DNA of 64,000 bases from Thalassospira profundimaris. GTDB lineage: Bacteria > Pseudomonadota > Alphaproteobacteria > Rhodospirillales > Thalassospiraceae. The stretch is taken from NCBI RefSeq assembly GCF_003326795.1, contig NZ_JPWI01000003.1, positions 186,001-250,000 on the forward strand. The letters are read 5' to 3'. Of this stretch, positions 9,538 to 19,817 are shown one piece after another. The first letter of the stretch is position 1. Each line of letters starts with the position of its first letter. A program made the position numbers and the translations under genes. The notes beneath the pieces were generated by a model. It was given only the letters and a program-made list of their open reading frames with translations, made no database searches and was not told the origin of the DNA.

Positions 9538-9565
9538 AAACGGCGGCTAGCATGCCGCCGTTTTG
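9538..9565 (+). terminator. Terminator or attenuator between rpsB and tsf
   Basis: AAACGGCGGC (9538-9547) pairs with GCCGCCGTTT (9554-9563) around TAGCAT, with T residues at the end of the right arm. Since tsf follows at once, it may act as a partial terminator that sets the S2:EF-Ts ratio, as in other rpsB-tsf units. Confidence 0.7.
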
Positions 9566-9603
9566 TTAGGTGTTCACCTGATCGCGTAATAGGGGCTTTA
9601 AAA

Positions 9604-10527
9604 ATGGCTATTACCGCTGCTCTCGTAAAAGAGCTTCGCGAAACCACCGGCGCTGGCATGATGGATTGCAAGAAAGCGCTTTCCGAAACCGATGGTAACC
9701 TTGAAGCAGCTGTTGACTGGCTGCGCACCAAAGGTCTTGCAGCTGCCGCCAAGAAAGCTGGCCGTGTTGCTGCCGAAGGTCTGGTTTCTGTTGCTGTTGA
9801 CGGCAACAAAGGTGCAGTTATCGAGCTGAACTCGGAAACCGATTTCGTTTCTCGTAACGAAGACTTCCAGAAGTTTGTCGGTGAAATCGCGACCCAGGCT
9901 GTTGCTGCAAATGGCGACATTGATGCCCTTAAAGCTACTGCTTTCCCGGGTACTTCACGTAACGTCGAAGAGCAGGTCACTCACATGATCGCTACCATCG
10001 GCGAAAACATGTCGTTGCGCCGTTCGGCTGGTCTGTCGGTTGAGAAGGGCGTCGTTGCGTCCTACATCCACTCGGCAGTTGCTGCTAACCTCGGTAAAAT
10101 CGGTGTTCTGGTTGCTCTGGAATCGGAAGCTGATGCCGCTGTTCTTGACGGTTTGGGCAAACAGATCGCAATGCACATTGCGGCAACCAATCCGGCATCG
10201 GCAACCGTTGAAGATCTGGATCCTGAACTGGTCGAGCGCGAGAAAGCCGTTCTGACCGAGCAGGCCAAAGAATCCGGTCGCCCGGCAGAAATCATCGAGA
10301 AGATGATTGAAGGTCGTATCCGTAAATATTACGAGCAGGTCGTTCTGGTTGAGCAGACCTTCGTTATTGACGGTGAAAACAAAGTCAAAGACGTGATCGC
10401 AAATGCTGCTAAAGAAGCTGGCAAGCCGATCACCCTTAAGGGCTTTGTCCGCTTCGAACTCGGTGAAGGCATCGAGAAAGAAGAAAAAGACTTTGCTGCA
10501 GAAGTTGCTGAGCAGCTGAAGAAATAA
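9604..10527 (+). CDS. tsf: Translation elongation factor Ts
   Basis: Nucleotide exchange factor that releases GDP from EF-Tu. 307 residues. The N-terminal UBA-like domain reads [24 protein letters not shown], here split in two parts: [11 protein letters not shown] and [13 protein letters not shown]; the exchange motif TDFVSRN (79-85) follows. ATG 9604 fits the conserved N-terminus and is preceded by AGGGG. Preceded by rpsB across a hairpin and followed by a terminator. Confidence 0.97.
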   Translation: MAITAALVKELRETTGAGMMDCKKALSETDGNLEAAVDWLRTKGLAAAAKKAGRVAAEGLVSVAVDGNKGAVIELNSETDFVSRNEDFQKFVGEIATQAVAANGDIDALKATAFPGTSRNVEEQVTHMIATIGENMSLRRSAGLSVEKGVVASYIHSAVAANLGKIGVLVALESEADAAVLDGLGKQIAMHIAATNPASATVEDLDPELVEREKAVLTEQAKESGRPAEIIEKMIEGRIRKYYEQVVLVEQTFVIDGENKVKDVIANAAKEAGKPITLKGFVRFELGEGIEKEEKDFAAEVAEQLKK

Positions 10528-10573
10528 ACATATGATCGGAATGGTGCTTCGCGCATCATTTCGTGTATGATCC

Positions 10574-10625
10574 AGACCGGCGAGGTCGGCAGCGCATGTC
10601 CGCCCTGTTACTCGCCGGTCTTTTT
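10574..10625 (+). terminator. Intrinsic terminator after tsf
   Basis: AGACCGGCGAG (10574-10584) pairs with CTCGCCGGTCT (10611-10621) and is followed by TTTT. The 26-nt loop is long. It lies between tsf and pyrH, so pyrH probably has its own promoter or is reached by readthrough. Confidence 0.75.
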
Positions 10626-10692
10626 ATATCTGAATTTTGCATTTCCCGTGTTCGGGCAATGCGTTACATCGGCATTTAAGAGGCATTGAGAT

Positions 10693-11424
10693 ATGGCAGA
10701 AAACGGCCAACTGAAATTTCGCCGCGTTCTTCTTAAGCTCTCGGGTGAAGGGCTTTTAGGGAAACAGCAATACGGGATTGATCCTGAAACGGTTGACCGG
10801 ATTGCCAGCGAAATCAAAGCCGTTCATGACATGGGTGCCGAAGTTTGCATGGTGATTGGCGGCGGAAACATCTTCCGCGGCGTCAAAGGGGCCTCGCAGG
10901 GTATGGAACGCGCAACCGCCGACTATATGGGCATGCTGGCGACCATCATGAATGCGCTGGCCGTTCAGAATGCGCTTGAGCGCCATGGCGTTCAGACCCG
11001 TGTTCAGTCTGCCATCCCGATGTCTTCTGTTTGTGAGCCCTATATCCGCCGTCGGGCTGTCCGTCACATGGAAAAGGGCAGGGTCGTCATCTTTGCTGCG
11101 GGTACCGGTAACCCGTTCTTCACAACGGATACGGCGGCTGCATTGCGTGCTGTTGAAATGGGTTGCGATGCGCTGCTTAAGGGGACTCAGGTTGATGGTG
11201 TTTACACCGCTGACCCGAAAACCGATCCCACAGCAGAACGTTACGACCAACTTACCTATATGGAAGTTTTGTCCAAAGATTTGCGTGTGATGGATGCATC
11301 GGCTATTTCTTTGGCTCGCGAAAATGATATTCCGGTTATCGTATTTTCTTTGCATAATCCGGGTGCCTTTGCAGACGTCGTTACTGCAAAGGGGACGTTT
11401 ACGATTATTTCGAATGGAGACTGA
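10693..11424 (+). CDS. pyrH: UMP kinase
   Basis: Phosphorylates UMP to UDP with ATP in pyrimidine nucleotide synthesis. 243 residues of the amino-acid-kinase fold: KLSGEGLLG near the start, GGGNIFRG phosphate loop, [12 protein letters not shown] nucleotide region, and DGVYTADPK near residue 174. ATG 10693 is preceded by AAGAGG. The frr gene starts 2 nt after its stop, and the rpsB-tsf-pyrH-frr order is the common bacterial one. Confidence 0.97.
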   Translation: MAENGQLKFRRVLLKLSGEGLLGKQQYGIDPETVDRIASEIKAVHDMGAEVCMVIGGGNIFRGVKGASQGMERATADYMGMLATIMNALAVQNALERHGVQTRVQSAIPMSSVCEPYIRRRAVRHMEKGRVVIFAAGTGNPFFTTDTAAALRAVEMGCDALLKGTQVDGVYTADPKTDPTAERYDQLTYMEVLSKDLRVMDASAISLARENDIPVIVFSLHNPGAFADVVTAKGTFTIISNGD

Positions 11425-11426
11425 AC

Positions 11427-11990
11427 GTGTCTGACGTTGCTGGCCTAAAAAAGGACCTGTCCCGCCGTATGGAAGGGGCAGTCGAAGTATTGCACAAGGA
11501 ATTCACCGGTCTGCGTACCGGGCGCGCCAGTGTGAGCCTTCTTGAGCCGGTCATGGTTGAAGCCTATGGCGTTCCGACCCCGCTTAACCAGGTGGCATCT
11601 GTCAGCGTTCCCGAAGCACGTATGCTTTCGGTTCAGGTCTGGGACAAGTCGATGGTGAAATCCGTCGAGAAAGCCATCCGTGATTCCGGGCTGGGTCTTA
11701 ACCCGGCTGCTGATGGTACGCTTGTTCGCGTTCCGATCCCGGCACTGAACGAAGAACGCCGCGCTGAGCTGTCCAAGGTTGCAGGAAAATATGCCGAACA
11801 AGCCAAGGTGTCGGTCCGCAACGTGCGTCGTGACGGCATGGATCAGCTGAAAAAATGGGAAAAAGACAGCGAGATTTCCAAAGACGAGATGCACAGCGAA
11901 GAAAAAGAGATCCAGAAGCTGACCGATAAGGTCATTGCCGAGATCGACGAGACGCTGGCAAATAAAGAACAGGAAATCATGCAAGTCTGA
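11427..11990 (+). CDS. frr: Ribosome recycling factor
   Basis: Splits post-termination 70S complexes together with EF-G. 187 residues, normal for the family, with the characteristic [10 protein letters not shown] segment and the long helical C-terminus ([17 protein letters not shown]). The GTG at 11427 is the start: GGAG at 11416-11419 has ideal spacing, and the gene begins 2 nt after pyrH. Confidence 0.96.
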   Translation: MSDVAGLKKDLSRRMEGAVEVLHKEFTGLRTGRASVSLLEPVMVEAYGVPTPLNQVASVSVPEARMLSVQVWDKSMVKSVEKAIRDSGLGLNPAADGTLVRVPIPALNEERRAELSKVAGKYAEQAKVSVRNVRRDGMDQLKKWEKDSEISKDEMHSEEKEIQKLTDKVIAEIDETLANKEQEIMQV

Positions 11991-11992
11991 TT

Positions 11993-12733
11993 ATGGCTGT
12001 GTTTTCTTCGCAAACCCAACCTTCAGATACCCGGACGGTTCCGCGTCATGTTGCTATCATTATGGATGGCAACGGGCGCTGGGCGCGTGGGCGTGGGCGC
12101 CCGCGTACCATGGGGCATCGTGCCGGTGTCGACGCTGTTCGTCGCACGATCGAAGCATCAGTCGCCCTTGGAATTGAGTATCTGACGCTTTACGGGTTTT
12201 CGACGGAAAACTGGAAGCGTCCGGAAAGTGAAGTCAGTGACCTGATGGGGCTGCTGCGTCTGTTTCTGAAGCGCGAGCTTGCGACATTGCATAAAAACGG
12301 TATCAAAATCCGTATCATCGGTGATAGGTCGCGCTTTGCTGATGATATTCGTGCATTGCTCGACAAGGCCGAAGAACAAACCAGCGGAAATACCCGTCTT
12401 AATCTGACGATTGCCTTGAGTTACGGGGCGCGTGCAGAGATTGCTCATGCCATGCGCGAGATCGCAAGAAAAGTGGCGGCAGGCGAAATCTCAGCCGATG
12501 CGATTACCGAAGATATCATCGAGCAGAATCTGTCAACAGTTGGCATTCCTGATCCGGATCTTTTGATCAGAACCAGTGGTGAACAACGCATCAGCAATTT
12601 CCTTTTGTGGCAGTCGGCTTACACTGAATTCATCTTTGAAGATGTTCTTTGGCCGGACTTTGACCGGGCCCATCTGGAAAAAGCGATAGATAACTTTGCC
12701 GGACGGGAGCGGCGTTTTGGTGCTGTCATCTGA
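11993..12733 (+). CDS. uppS: (Di)trans,poly-cis-undecaprenyl-diphosphate synthase
   Basis: Condenses farnesyl diphosphate with eight isopentenyl units to make undecaprenyl diphosphate, the lipid carrier for peptidoglycan and other surface polymers. 246 residues of the cis-prenyltransferase family: HVAIIMDGNGRWARGRG with the catalytic Asp, the YGFSTENWKRP segment and the DLLIRTSGEQRISNFLLWQ motif. It starts 2 nt after frr and its end overlaps cdsA. No strong ribosome binding site is visible, so translational coupling to frr is likely. Confidence 0.96.
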   Translation: MAVFSSQTQPSDTRTVPRHVAIIMDGNGRWARGRGRPRTMGHRAGVDAVRRTIEASVALGIEYLTLYGFSTENWKRPESEVSDLMGLLRLFLKRELATLHKNGIKIRIIGDRSRFADDIRALLDKAEEQTSGNTRLNLTIALSYGARAEIAHAMREIARKVAAGEISADAITEDIIEQNLSTVGIPDPDLLIRTSGEQRISNFLLWQSAYTEFIFEDVLWPDFDRAHLEKAIDNFAGRERRFGAVI

Positions 12734-13538
12734 AGCCGACCGTCTTAAAGATAATAATTCCGGATTGAAGCCGCGCATTCTTTCTGCGTTGGTTATGACG
12801 CCGGTGGCTATTGCTGCTGTGTGGTTCGGGGCGCCTTATTTCGACATTCTGTTGTTCGTATTTTCCGCGGGCATGATGTGGGAATGGTCGCGCATGTGTG
12901 CTCCGAAATTTTCTAACGGCATTTCTGTTGTAGCGGCTGTTGCGCTTGGCGTTGCCATTCTGATGCAAGTTGCGGGACAAGATGAATTCATCGTGCTGCC
13001 GATCGCGATCAGCACAATTATTGCTGCTGCACGTGCAGGGCGAAACTGGCTTTTGGCCGGATTTGGTGTTCTGTATGTCTCTGTGGCAGCACTTGCGGCA
13101 CTCTGGCTGCGCAATCAGGACCCTGATGGTCTTTTAACGATCATGTGGCTGTTCTTCCTTGTCTGGGCGACAGATACCGGCGGATACGCATTTGGCAAGA
13201 CGATTGGCGGTCCGAAGCTCGCTCCGCGCTTCAGTCCCAAAAAAACCTGGGCCGGGCTGATCGGGGGGATGGTTTGTGCTGGTCTCATTGGTGCAATTGT
13301 AACCTATTTCAGTGCCGATCAGATCAACTGGAATATTGTCGGGGTCAGCATGGTTCTGGCTGTTGTTGCCCAAATTGGCGATCTTGGTGAGTCTGCGCTC
13401 AAACGCCACTTCAAGGTCAAAGACAGCAGCAATCTGATCCCTGGACATGGTGGTCTTCTTGATCGTGCTGACGGAATGCTTTCGGTGTTTCCGGTTGCGT
13501 TTATTATTATCTGTTTCGCAGGGCTTGCCTTGCGATAG
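12720..13538 (+). CDS. cdsA: Phosphatidate cytidylyltransferase
   Basis: Makes CDP-diacylglycerol from phosphatidate and CTP, the precursor of membrane phospholipids. About 272 residues with several hydrophobic helices; the family signature is present near the C-terminus (ALKRHFKVKDSSN followed by PGHGGLLDR). No ATG is available at the right place. The frame could start at GTG 12720 or at TTG 12717; both follow GGGAG around 12705-12709. I chose GTG 12720, which overlaps uppS by 14 nt. The in-frame TTG at 12696 would overlap more deeply. Confidence 0.93.
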   Translation: MLSSEADRLKDNNSGLKPRILSALVMTPVAIAAVWFGAPYFDILLFVFSAGMMWEWSRMCAPKFSNGISVVAAVALGVAILMQVAGQDEFIVLPIAISTIIAAARAGRNWLLAGFGVLYVSVAALAALWLRNQDPDGLLTIMWLFFLVWATDTGGYAFGKTIGGPKLAPRFSPKKTWAGLIGGMVCAGLIGAIVTYFSADQINWNIVGVSMVLAVVAQIGDLGESALKRHFKVKDSSNLIPGHGGLLDRADGMLSVFPVAFIIICFAGLALR

Positions 13539-13576
13539 GGCGGTCGAACCATCGATCGTTTTTTCACAGGTGTTTG

Positions 13577-14737
13577 ATGACTTTGAAGAAATCCGTCAGC
13601 GTTTTTGGTGTTACCGGATCTATCGGGACCAGTACTGTTGATATTCTCAGGAACCATTCGGACAAATACAGCGTCGATGCCGTAACCGCGCATCGCAATG
13701 TTCAATCGCTGGCTTCTATCGCCAAAGATTTGAATGCCAGATGTGCTGTCATTGGCGATCCCGATCTTTTTCATGAACTGCGTGAAGCGCTGGCAGGTAC
13801 CGATATCGAGGTAGGTGCTGGCGAAACCGCACTGATCGAGGCTGCCGAGCGTCCATCAGATATCGTTATTGCTGCAATCGTTGGTGCAGCGGGGCTAAAG
13901 CCGACATTGGCAGCCATTCGGCGGGGCGCACGGGTTGGATTGGCCAACAAGGAAACCTTGGTCTGTGCCGGCGCTCTGATGACGGCTGAGGTGGCAAAAC
14001 ACAATGCGACACTGATCCCGGTCGATTCCGAACACAGCGCAATTTTCCAGGTTCTTGAAGACAAAGCCGACAAACAAGTCGACCGCATTTTGCTGACTGC
14101 TTCCGGTGGACCTTTCCGCGAGCGGTCCTTGGTTGACATGAAATCTGTCACACGCAAGCAGGCGCTGGCGCATCCGAACTGGGAGATGGGGGCAAAAATT
14201 TCCATCGACTCTGCGACCATGATGAACAAGGGGCTGGAGCTGATCGAAGCCTGGCACCTGTTTCCGGTTGCTGAGGAGCGAATTGAAATTGTTGTTCATC
14301 CTCAGTCAGTTGTTCATAGTATGGTTGAATATTGCGACGGTTCTGTGCTGGCGCAACTGGGCTCGCCGGACATGCGCACGCCGATTGCCTATGCTCTTGC
14401 ATGGCCGGATCGGATCAAGGTGGATGTACCGCGTCTTGATTTTGCCATGATCGGAAGCTTGAACTTCCAGAAACCCGATACCAATCGGTTTCCGGCTCTT
14501 CGCCTGGCACGTCAGGCCTTGCAGGAAGGTGGTACACTGCCTACTGTCCTGAACGGAGCAAACGAAGTTGCGGTCGAGGCCTTCCTGCAAGACAAGATCG
14601 GTTTTCTTGAAATTGCAGAAATTGTTGAGACCGTGATGGAAAAGATTGGTCGCGAAGACCTGACCAGTCTGAATCAGGTATTTGAAACAGATGCACTTGT
14701 GCGTCGGCAGACCGCAGCACATATCGCCGCTGTCTAA
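13577..14737 (+). CDS. dxr: 1-deoxy-D-xylulose-5-phosphate reductoisomerase
   Basis: First committed step of the MEP isoprenoid pathway: NADPH-dependent conversion of DXP to MEP. 386 residues with the NADPH motif GVTGSIGTSTVDIL (residues about 11-24), the metal-binding PVDSEHSAIFQ segment and the SIDSATMMNKGLE motif. ATG 13577 follows CACAGG; the adjacent TTG at 13574 is not needed. It feeds uppS, encoded two genes upstream. Confidence 0.96.
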   Translation: MTLKKSVSVFGVTGSIGTSTVDILRNHSDKYSVDAVTAHRNVQSLASIAKDLNARCAVIGDPDLFHELREALAGTDIEVGAGETALIEAAERPSDIVIAAIVGAAGLKPTLAAIRRGARVGLANKETLVCAGALMTAEVAKHNATLIPVDSEHSAIFQVLEDKADKQVDRILLTASGGPFRERSLVDMKSVTRKQALAHPNWEMGAKISIDSATMMNKGLELIEAWHLFPVAEERIEIVVHPQSVVHSMVEYCDGSVLAQLGSPDMRTPIAYALAWPDRIKVDVPRLDFAMIGSLNFQKPDTNRFPALRLARQALQEGGTLPTVLNGANEVAVEAFLQDKIGFLEIAEIVETVMEKIGREDLTSLNQVFETDALVRRQTAAHIAAV

Positions 14738-14775
14738 GTTAATTTCTCCGGTTTGACCGGATAAGGAACGTCTTG

Positions 14776-15879
14776 ATGGAAACCTTGCTTGCCTTTCTTT
14801 TTGTACTTTCGGTTCTCGTCTTCGTTCACGAATACGGTCATTATTGGGTTGCCATCAAGAATGGCGTCAAGGTCGAAGCATTTTCCATCGGGTTCGGACC
14901 CGAACTTTTCGGTTGGAAAGACAAAAAGGGGACACGCTGGAAAGTCAGCCTGATCCCGCTTGGCGGCTATGTGAAAATGTTTGGCGACATGAACCCGGCC
15001 AGTGCCGGTCAGCGTGACGACCTGAACGCAGAGGAAGAAAAATACGCTTTCCATCACAAAGGTGTCGGTGCGCGCGCTGCTATTGTGTTTGCCGGCCCGC
15101 TTGCAAATTTTGTGTTTGCCATCATCGTTTTTACCTTCCTGTTTGCAGCTGTTGGCCAGCAACGTGCTTTGCCGGTCGTCGGTGATGTTCTTGAAAACAG
15201 CCCTGCTGCAAGTGCCGGTTTGCTAAGTGATGATCAGGTCATTGCAATCAACGGTGCGACGGTCGAATGGTTCTCGGAACTTTCCGATATTGTACGCAAC
15301 CATCCGGCGCAAACACTTGCGATAACGGTACTGCGTGATGGACAATCGCTCGAGCTCTCGGTAACTCCGGACTCTGTGACAGCGGATGAAAACGGTGTCA
15401 CGCAGACATTTGGTCGTCTTGGTATTACTGCCGGTGCTTTTGATACCAGCCGTGACGGAGTGATAGAGGCGGTTGGGCGTGCTTTTGAAACAGCCTATTC
15501 TCTGACAACCCAGACCTTTTCTGCTCTTGGCGAGATGGTCAGTGGTGACCGGGACAGTTCCGAACTTGGTGGTCCGATCCGGATCGCGCAAATGTCAGGG
15601 CAGGTCGCAGAGGGTGGTTTGGGGCCTCTCCTGTTCTTTATGGGCTATCTGTCGATCAGTTTGGGGTTGATCAATCTGATGCCGGTTCCGGTTCTGGATG
15701 GCGGGCATCTTGTGTTTTATGCGATTGAGGCAATTCGCGGTAAGCCATTGGGAGCAAAAGCACAAGAATATGGTTTCCGTATCGGCGCGGGTTTGGTATT
15801 CAGCTTAATCATTTTCGCAACGTGGAACGATTTGACGCAATTGGGTGTCTTTAGTTTCCTCAAAGGACTTGCTGGCTAA
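14776..15879 (+). CDS. rseP: Site-2 protease RseP family, membrane zinc metalloprotease
   Basis: Intramembrane protease that in E. coli cleaves the anti-sigma factor RseA and clears signal peptides. 367 residues: HEYGH (18-22) in the first helix is the HExxH zinc site, a PDZ domain lies in the middle (about VVGDVLENSPAASAGLLSD), and LMPVPVLDGGH in a late helix gives the third ligand region. ATG 14776 follows AAGGAACG. The stop shares a base with an ATG in the bamA frame. In Alphaproteobacteria the substrates are less well known, and no rseA is visible here. Confidence 0.95.
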   Translation: METLLAFLFVLSVLVFVHEYGHYWVAIKNGVKVEAFSIGFGPELFGWKDKKGTRWKVSLIPLGGYVKMFGDMNPASAGQRDDLNAEEEKYAFHHKGVGARAAIVFAGPLANFVFAIIVFTFLFAAVGQQRALPVVGDVLENSPAASAGLLSDDQVIAINGATVEWFSELSDIVRNHPAQTLAITVLRDGQSLELSVTPDSVTADENGVTQTFGRLGITAGAFDTSRDGVIEAVGRAFETAYSLTTQTFSALGEMVSGDRDSSELGGPIRIAQMSGQVAEGGLGPLLFFMGYLSISLGLINLMPVPVLDGGHLVFYAIEAIRGKPLGAKAQEYGFRIGAGLVFSLIIFATWNDLTQLGVFSFLKGLAG

Positions 15880-15905
15880 TGTGTGACAGCAACAGGGGGG
15901 TTAAC

Positions 15906-18206
15906 TTGCTGCGTAAGGTAAAAGCGGCCGCGTTAGTTGCGGCCCTTCTTGGCGGAACCGCGCCAGTGATCATTCCGGTGGCAGCATATGCCCAACAGAA
16001 TTCAGGCCTGATTCGCGAAATTCAGGTCGAGGGTAACAACCGAATTGAAAGTGCGACCGTTAACGCATATCTGACGGTTGCGCCCGGAGACGCATATGAT
16101 GCGCGTCAAATCAACACGTCGCTAAAGGCGCTGTTTTCCACCGGTCTGTTTGCCGATGTATCCTTCTCGTTCAATCAGGGGGTTCTGAAGGTTAATGTCG
16201 TTGAAAATCCGATCATCAACCGAATCGCCTTTGAAGGGAACAATCGTCTCAAGGATGATGTGCTGAGCGCAGAACTCCAGCTTCGCCCGCGCGTTGTTTA
16301 CACCCGTACCAAAGTCCAGTCGGACGTCCAGCGTATTCTTGAACTGTATCGTCGTAGCGGTCGTTTTGCAGCCACTGTCGAGCCGAAAGTCATTCAGCTC
16401 GAACAGAACCGCGTCGATCTGGTCTTTGAAGTTGACGAGGGTGAGGCGACAGGCGTTCGCAAGATCAATTTCGTCGGTAACAAGGCATTCGATGATGGCG
16501 AACTTTCTGAAGTCATCCGAACCACCGAAAGTGCTTGGTGGAAAATCCTGACCTCGGACGACAACTATGATCCTGATCGTGTGACGTTTGATCGCGAACT
16601 GCTGCGCCGTTTCTACCTTTCCGCAGGCTATGCCGATTTCCAGGTTCTTTCATCTGTTGCGGAACTGACCCCGGATCGTTCGGACTTCTTCATTACCTAC
16701 ACTGTCAGTGAGGGGCAACGTTACCAGTTTGGTGATGTCAAGGTTGTCTCCCAGATCGATAAGATTGACGCTGATGCCTTGCTGCCTCTGATCGAGATCG
16801 AAAAGGGTGAGTGGTACAACGCGACCATGGTTGATGACGCGGTTGACGCCCTGACGACCAAAGTCGGCGACGAAGGCTATGCCTTCATTGATATTCGTCC
16901 GAGCGTTCAGCGTAACCGTGAAACAGGTACAATTGACCTGACATTTACGATTGCAGAGGGGCCGAAAGTATATGTCGAACGTATCAATGTGGTTGGTAAC
17001 GTCCGTACGCTTGATGATGTTATTCGTCGCGAGTTCCGTCTGGTCGAAGGGGATGCTTTCAGTAGCTCCAAAATGAAACGCTCCAAGCAGCGTATTGAAA
17101 ACCTTAACTTCTTTAAATCTGTTGATGTCAAAACCTTGCCGGGCAAGGCGCCAGACCAGACTGTTATTGAAGTTGATGTTGAAGAAAAATCGACCGGCGA
17201 ATTCTCGATTGGTGCCGGATACGGAACGGATGATGGCGCGTTCGGTCAGCTGGGTATTCGTGAACGTAACCTTTTGGGTAAAGGTCAGGATCTGCGCTTG
17301 AACTTTACTTTGGGGTCATCAGATCAGCAGATCGATTTGTCGTTTACGGAGCCATATTTCCTGGATCGCGAAATTGCAGCCGGGTTTGACGTGTACCGTC
17401 GGGAAGAGGACAATCAGGACGAAAGCTCTTATGATGAAGAGCAGACTGGTGGGCGACTGCGTGCAGGATTTAAGTACACAGAAGACCTGTCGCATTCGTT
17501 CCGATATACGCTTGAGCAGAACAGCTATTCTAATATCGACGAGGACGATGCTTCTCGCTTGCTGCTTGCCGAAGATTCTGAATTTATTGAATCATCTGTC
17601 GGCCACACACTGACCTACGATAAACGCGATAGCTCTGTTGCGCCAACAGAGGGCTACTTTGGGCGGTTGTCCAATGATTTTGCCGGATTGGGCGGCGATG
17701 AGACTTATCTGCGGACGCGTTTGGAAGGTGGATATTATTATCCGTTGGACCGCGAACATGAATGGGTTCTCTCGACCCGTGCCGGGACCGGTTATATCTT
17801 TGGTATCGGCGATGATACGCGTATCTCGCAACGCTTTATGGTTGGTGGTTCGAACCTGCGTGGTTTTGAATCTTCTGGCGTTGGCCCGCGTGATATTGCG
17901 ACAGACGATGCCTTGGGTGGCAAGATGTACTACACTGGATCTGTTCAGATGGACTTCCCGCTTGGGTTGCCATCTGAGTTTGCTCTGAAGGGGCGCATTT
18001 TTAGTGACTTTGGCTCATCCGAAGGTGTCGACGGTGCACGCGCAGGTGAAATCTATGACACCGGATCCGTTCGTGGGTCTGTTGGCGTTGGTGTTGGTTG
18101 GGAGTCGCCATTCGGTCCGATTGGCATCGACTTGTCACAGGCCGTCCTGAAAGAAGATCACGACAAAGAGGAAGTGTTCCGGCTTAACTTCGGAACCAGA
18201 TTCTAA
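15906..18206 (+). CDS. bamA: Outer membrane protein assembly factor BamA
   Basis: Core of the BAM complex that folds beta-barrel proteins into the outer membrane. Five POTRA domains (about residues 30-420, starting LIREIQVEGNNRIES) precede a C-terminal Omp85 barrel ending in FGTRF, with the lid-lock motif region VGGSNLRGFE. I chose TTG 15906: AGGGGGG lies 5 nt upstream and it gives a clean signal peptide (MLRKVKAAALVAALLGG, cut after AYA). The alternative ATG 15879 overlaps the rseP stop by one base and adds nine polar residues. skp follows with a 1-nt overlap. Confidence 0.95.
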   Translation: MLRKVKAAALVAALLGGTAPVIIPVAAYAQQNSGLIREIQVEGNNRIESATVNAYLTVAPGDAYDARQINTSLKALFSTGLFADVSFSFNQGVLKVNVVENPIINRIAFEGNNRLKDDVLSAELQLRPRVVYTRTKVQSDVQRILELYRRSGRFAATVEPKVIQLEQNRVDLVFEVDEGEATGVRKINFVGNKAFDDGELSEVIRTTESAWWKILTSDDNYDPDRVTFDRELLRRFYLSAGYADFQVLSSVAELTPDRSDFFITYTVSEGQRYQFGDVKVVSQIDKIDADALLPLIEIEKGEWYNATMVDDAVDALTTKVGDEGYAFIDIRPSVQRNRETGTIDLTFTIAEGPKVYVERINVVGNVRTLDDVIRREFRLVEGDAFSSSKMKRSKQRIENLNFFKSVDVKTLPGKAPDQTVIEVDVEEKSTGEFSIGAGYGTDDGAFGQLGIRERNLLGKGQDLRLNFTLGSSDQQIDLSFTEPYFLDREIAAGFDVYRREEDNQDESSYDEEQTGGRLRAGFKYTEDLSHSFRYTLEQNSYSNIDEDDASRLLLAEDSEFIESSVGHTLTYDKRDSSVAPTEGYFGRLSNDFAGLGGDETYLRTRLEGGYYYPLDREHEWVLSTRAGTGYIFGIGDDTRISQRFMVGGSNLRGFESSGVGPRDIATDDALGGKMYYTGSVQMDFPLGLPSEFALKGRIFSDFGSSEGVDGARAGEIYDTGSVRGSVGVGVGWESPFGPIGIDLSQAVLKEDHDKEEVFRLNFGTRF

Positions 18207-18787
18207 TGATTATGATGAAGTCGCTTCAGAAATTGCTTGTCGCATCCGCTCTTGCTTGTGGTGTTTTCACGACATCTTATGTATCCGCGCAGGAAACACC
18301 TAATCCTGAAACCATGGCATCTGTCATGGTTGTCGACTATGCGGGGATCATGCGTGAGGCATCAGCTATGCAGGATGTCAAAAAGCAAATCCGCGAACGG
18401 CAGGTAACCTATCAGCAGGATATAGAGACCCGTCAGCAGGCGCTGCGTGAAGAAGAAAAGCAGCTTGCCCAGCAACGAACCCTGCTCGCAGCAGACGTTT
18501 ATCAGGAAAAGCAAAAGCAGTTTCAGCAAAAGGTAGCTGCATTCCAGAAATTTGCCCAAGGGCGCAGCCGCGTTCTCGATCAGGCTCTTGCCGAGAGTCA
18601 GGCAACCTTTCAGAAAGCTCTGAATGACGTTATTGCAGGTTTGGCCGAAGAACGACGTGCAACGCTGGTTTTGCATCAGGCGCAGGTGATCATCTTTGCC
18701 AATGCGATGAATGCCAGCAAGGAAGTGTTTGACCGGATTAACAAAAAAGTTCCGACGATCAAGGTTGAGTTCAAGGAAGGGTCCTGA
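18206..18787 (+). CDS. skp: Periplasmic chaperone Skp/OmpH family
   Basis: Holds unfolded outer-membrane proteins in the periplasm and delivers them to BamA. 193 residues: a signal peptide (about 1-29, ending VSA before QETPN), a beta strand MVVDYAGIM, and a long coiled coil (about 60-150) rich in Gln, Glu and Lys that forms the tentacles. ATG 18206 shares one base with the bamA stop; other ATGs follow within three codons, so the exact start is uncertain. Position between bamA and lpxD is canonical. Confidence 0.92.
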   Translation: MIMMKSLQKLLVASALACGVFTTSYVSAQETPNPETMASVMVVDYAGIMREASAMQDVKKQIRERQVTYQQDIETRQQALREEEKQLAQQRTLLAADVYQEKQKQFQQKVAAFQKFAQGRSRVLDQALAESQATFQKALNDVIAGLAEERRATLVLHQAQVIIFANAMNASKEVFDRINKKVPTIKVEFKEGS

Positions 18788-19806
18788 TGGCTGATACGCG
18801 TTTCTTTCGTCGCAAGGGACCTTTCAGCGTCGCTGAAATTGCGGAGCTGACTGGCGCAGAAGTTTTGAATGCACCCGACAAAGCGCGTGTCTTTGACGAT
18901 GTGTCACCATTGCAAAATGCTGACGACTCAATTCTGAGTTTCCTTGATAACCGCAAATATATCGATGCCTTTGTCAACAGCAAGGCTGGGGCGTGTTTCA
19001 TTCGGCCAGAATTTGCAGATCGTGCCCCGGAAGGCATGGTTCTGTTCACGACCAATGATCCATATCGAGCTTATGCAAAGGCAGCGACCGCTTTTTATCC
19101 GTTCGAGACAGGCAATGGTTCGATTTCTGACCGTGCTTTCATTGATCCGACGGCAAAGCTTGGCAAAGGTGTGCAGGTCGATGCCGGTGCAGTGATCAGT
19201 GCCAATTGCGAAATCGGTGATGGAACCATCATCGCCTCGAATGCTGTGATTGGTGAGGGGGTCGTCATCGGGGCTGGATGTAAGGTCGGTGCCAACGCAT
19301 CGATTAGCCACAGTCTGATCGGAAATCTTTGTCTGATTTATCCGGGTGCCCGGATCGGGCAGGACGGTTTTGGTTTTGCCATGGGGCCGCAAGGTCACGT
19401 GAAGGTGCCGCAGCTTGGGCGTGTCGTTATCGGTAATGACGTTGAAGTTGGCGCCAACAGCACGATTGACCGTGGTGCAGGGCCTGATACCGTCATCGGT
19501 AATGGGTGCCGTATCGACAATCTGGTACAAATCGGCCATAACGTCGAGCTCGGCATGGGCTGCGTTGTCGTCTCGCAAGTAGGTATTTCCGGCTCGACAA
19601 AGCTTGGGAATTTCGTTGTGCTGGCGGGGCAGGTCGGCGTGGCCGGGCATCTTGAAATTGGCGATGGTGTCAAAGTTGCCGCGCAATCAGGTGTCATGAG
19701 AAATATCGGACCGGGGGAAACAGTGGGCGGAAGTCCTGCCGTTCCGGTCATGGAATATCATAAACAGACAGTGGCCTTGTCCCGTCTGGTACGAAAAAAG
19801 AAATAA
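18787..19806 (+). CDS. lpxD: UDP-3-O-acylglucosamine N-acyltransferase LpxD
   Basis: Third step of lipid A synthesis: transfers a hydroxyacyl chain from ACP to the 2-amino group of UDP-3-O-acylglucosamine. 339 residues: N-terminal uridine-binding domain (about 1-105), then left-handed beta-helix hexapeptide repeats with the catalytic His region IGHNVELG and the [10 protein letters not shown] motif. ATG 18787 shares one base with the skp TGA. fabZ and lpxA follow as in most Gram-negatives. Confidence 0.96.
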   Translation: MADTRFFRRKGPFSVAEIAELTGAEVLNAPDKARVFDDVSPLQNADDSILSFLDNRKYIDAFVNSKAGACFIRPEFADRAPEGMVLFTTNDPYRAYAKAATAFYPFETGNGSISDRAFIDPTAKLGKGVQVDAGAVISANCEIGDGTIIASNAVIGEGVVIGAGCKVGANASISHSLIGNLCLIYPGARIGQDGFGFAMGPQGHVKVPQLGRVVIGNDVEVGANSTIDRGAGPDTVIGNGCRIDNLVQIGHNVELGMGCVVVSQVGISGSTKLGNFVVLAGQVGVAGHLEIGDGVKVAAQSGVMRNIGPGETVGGSPAVPVMEYHKQTVALSRLVRKKK

Positions 19807-19817
19807 GGGCTACACAC

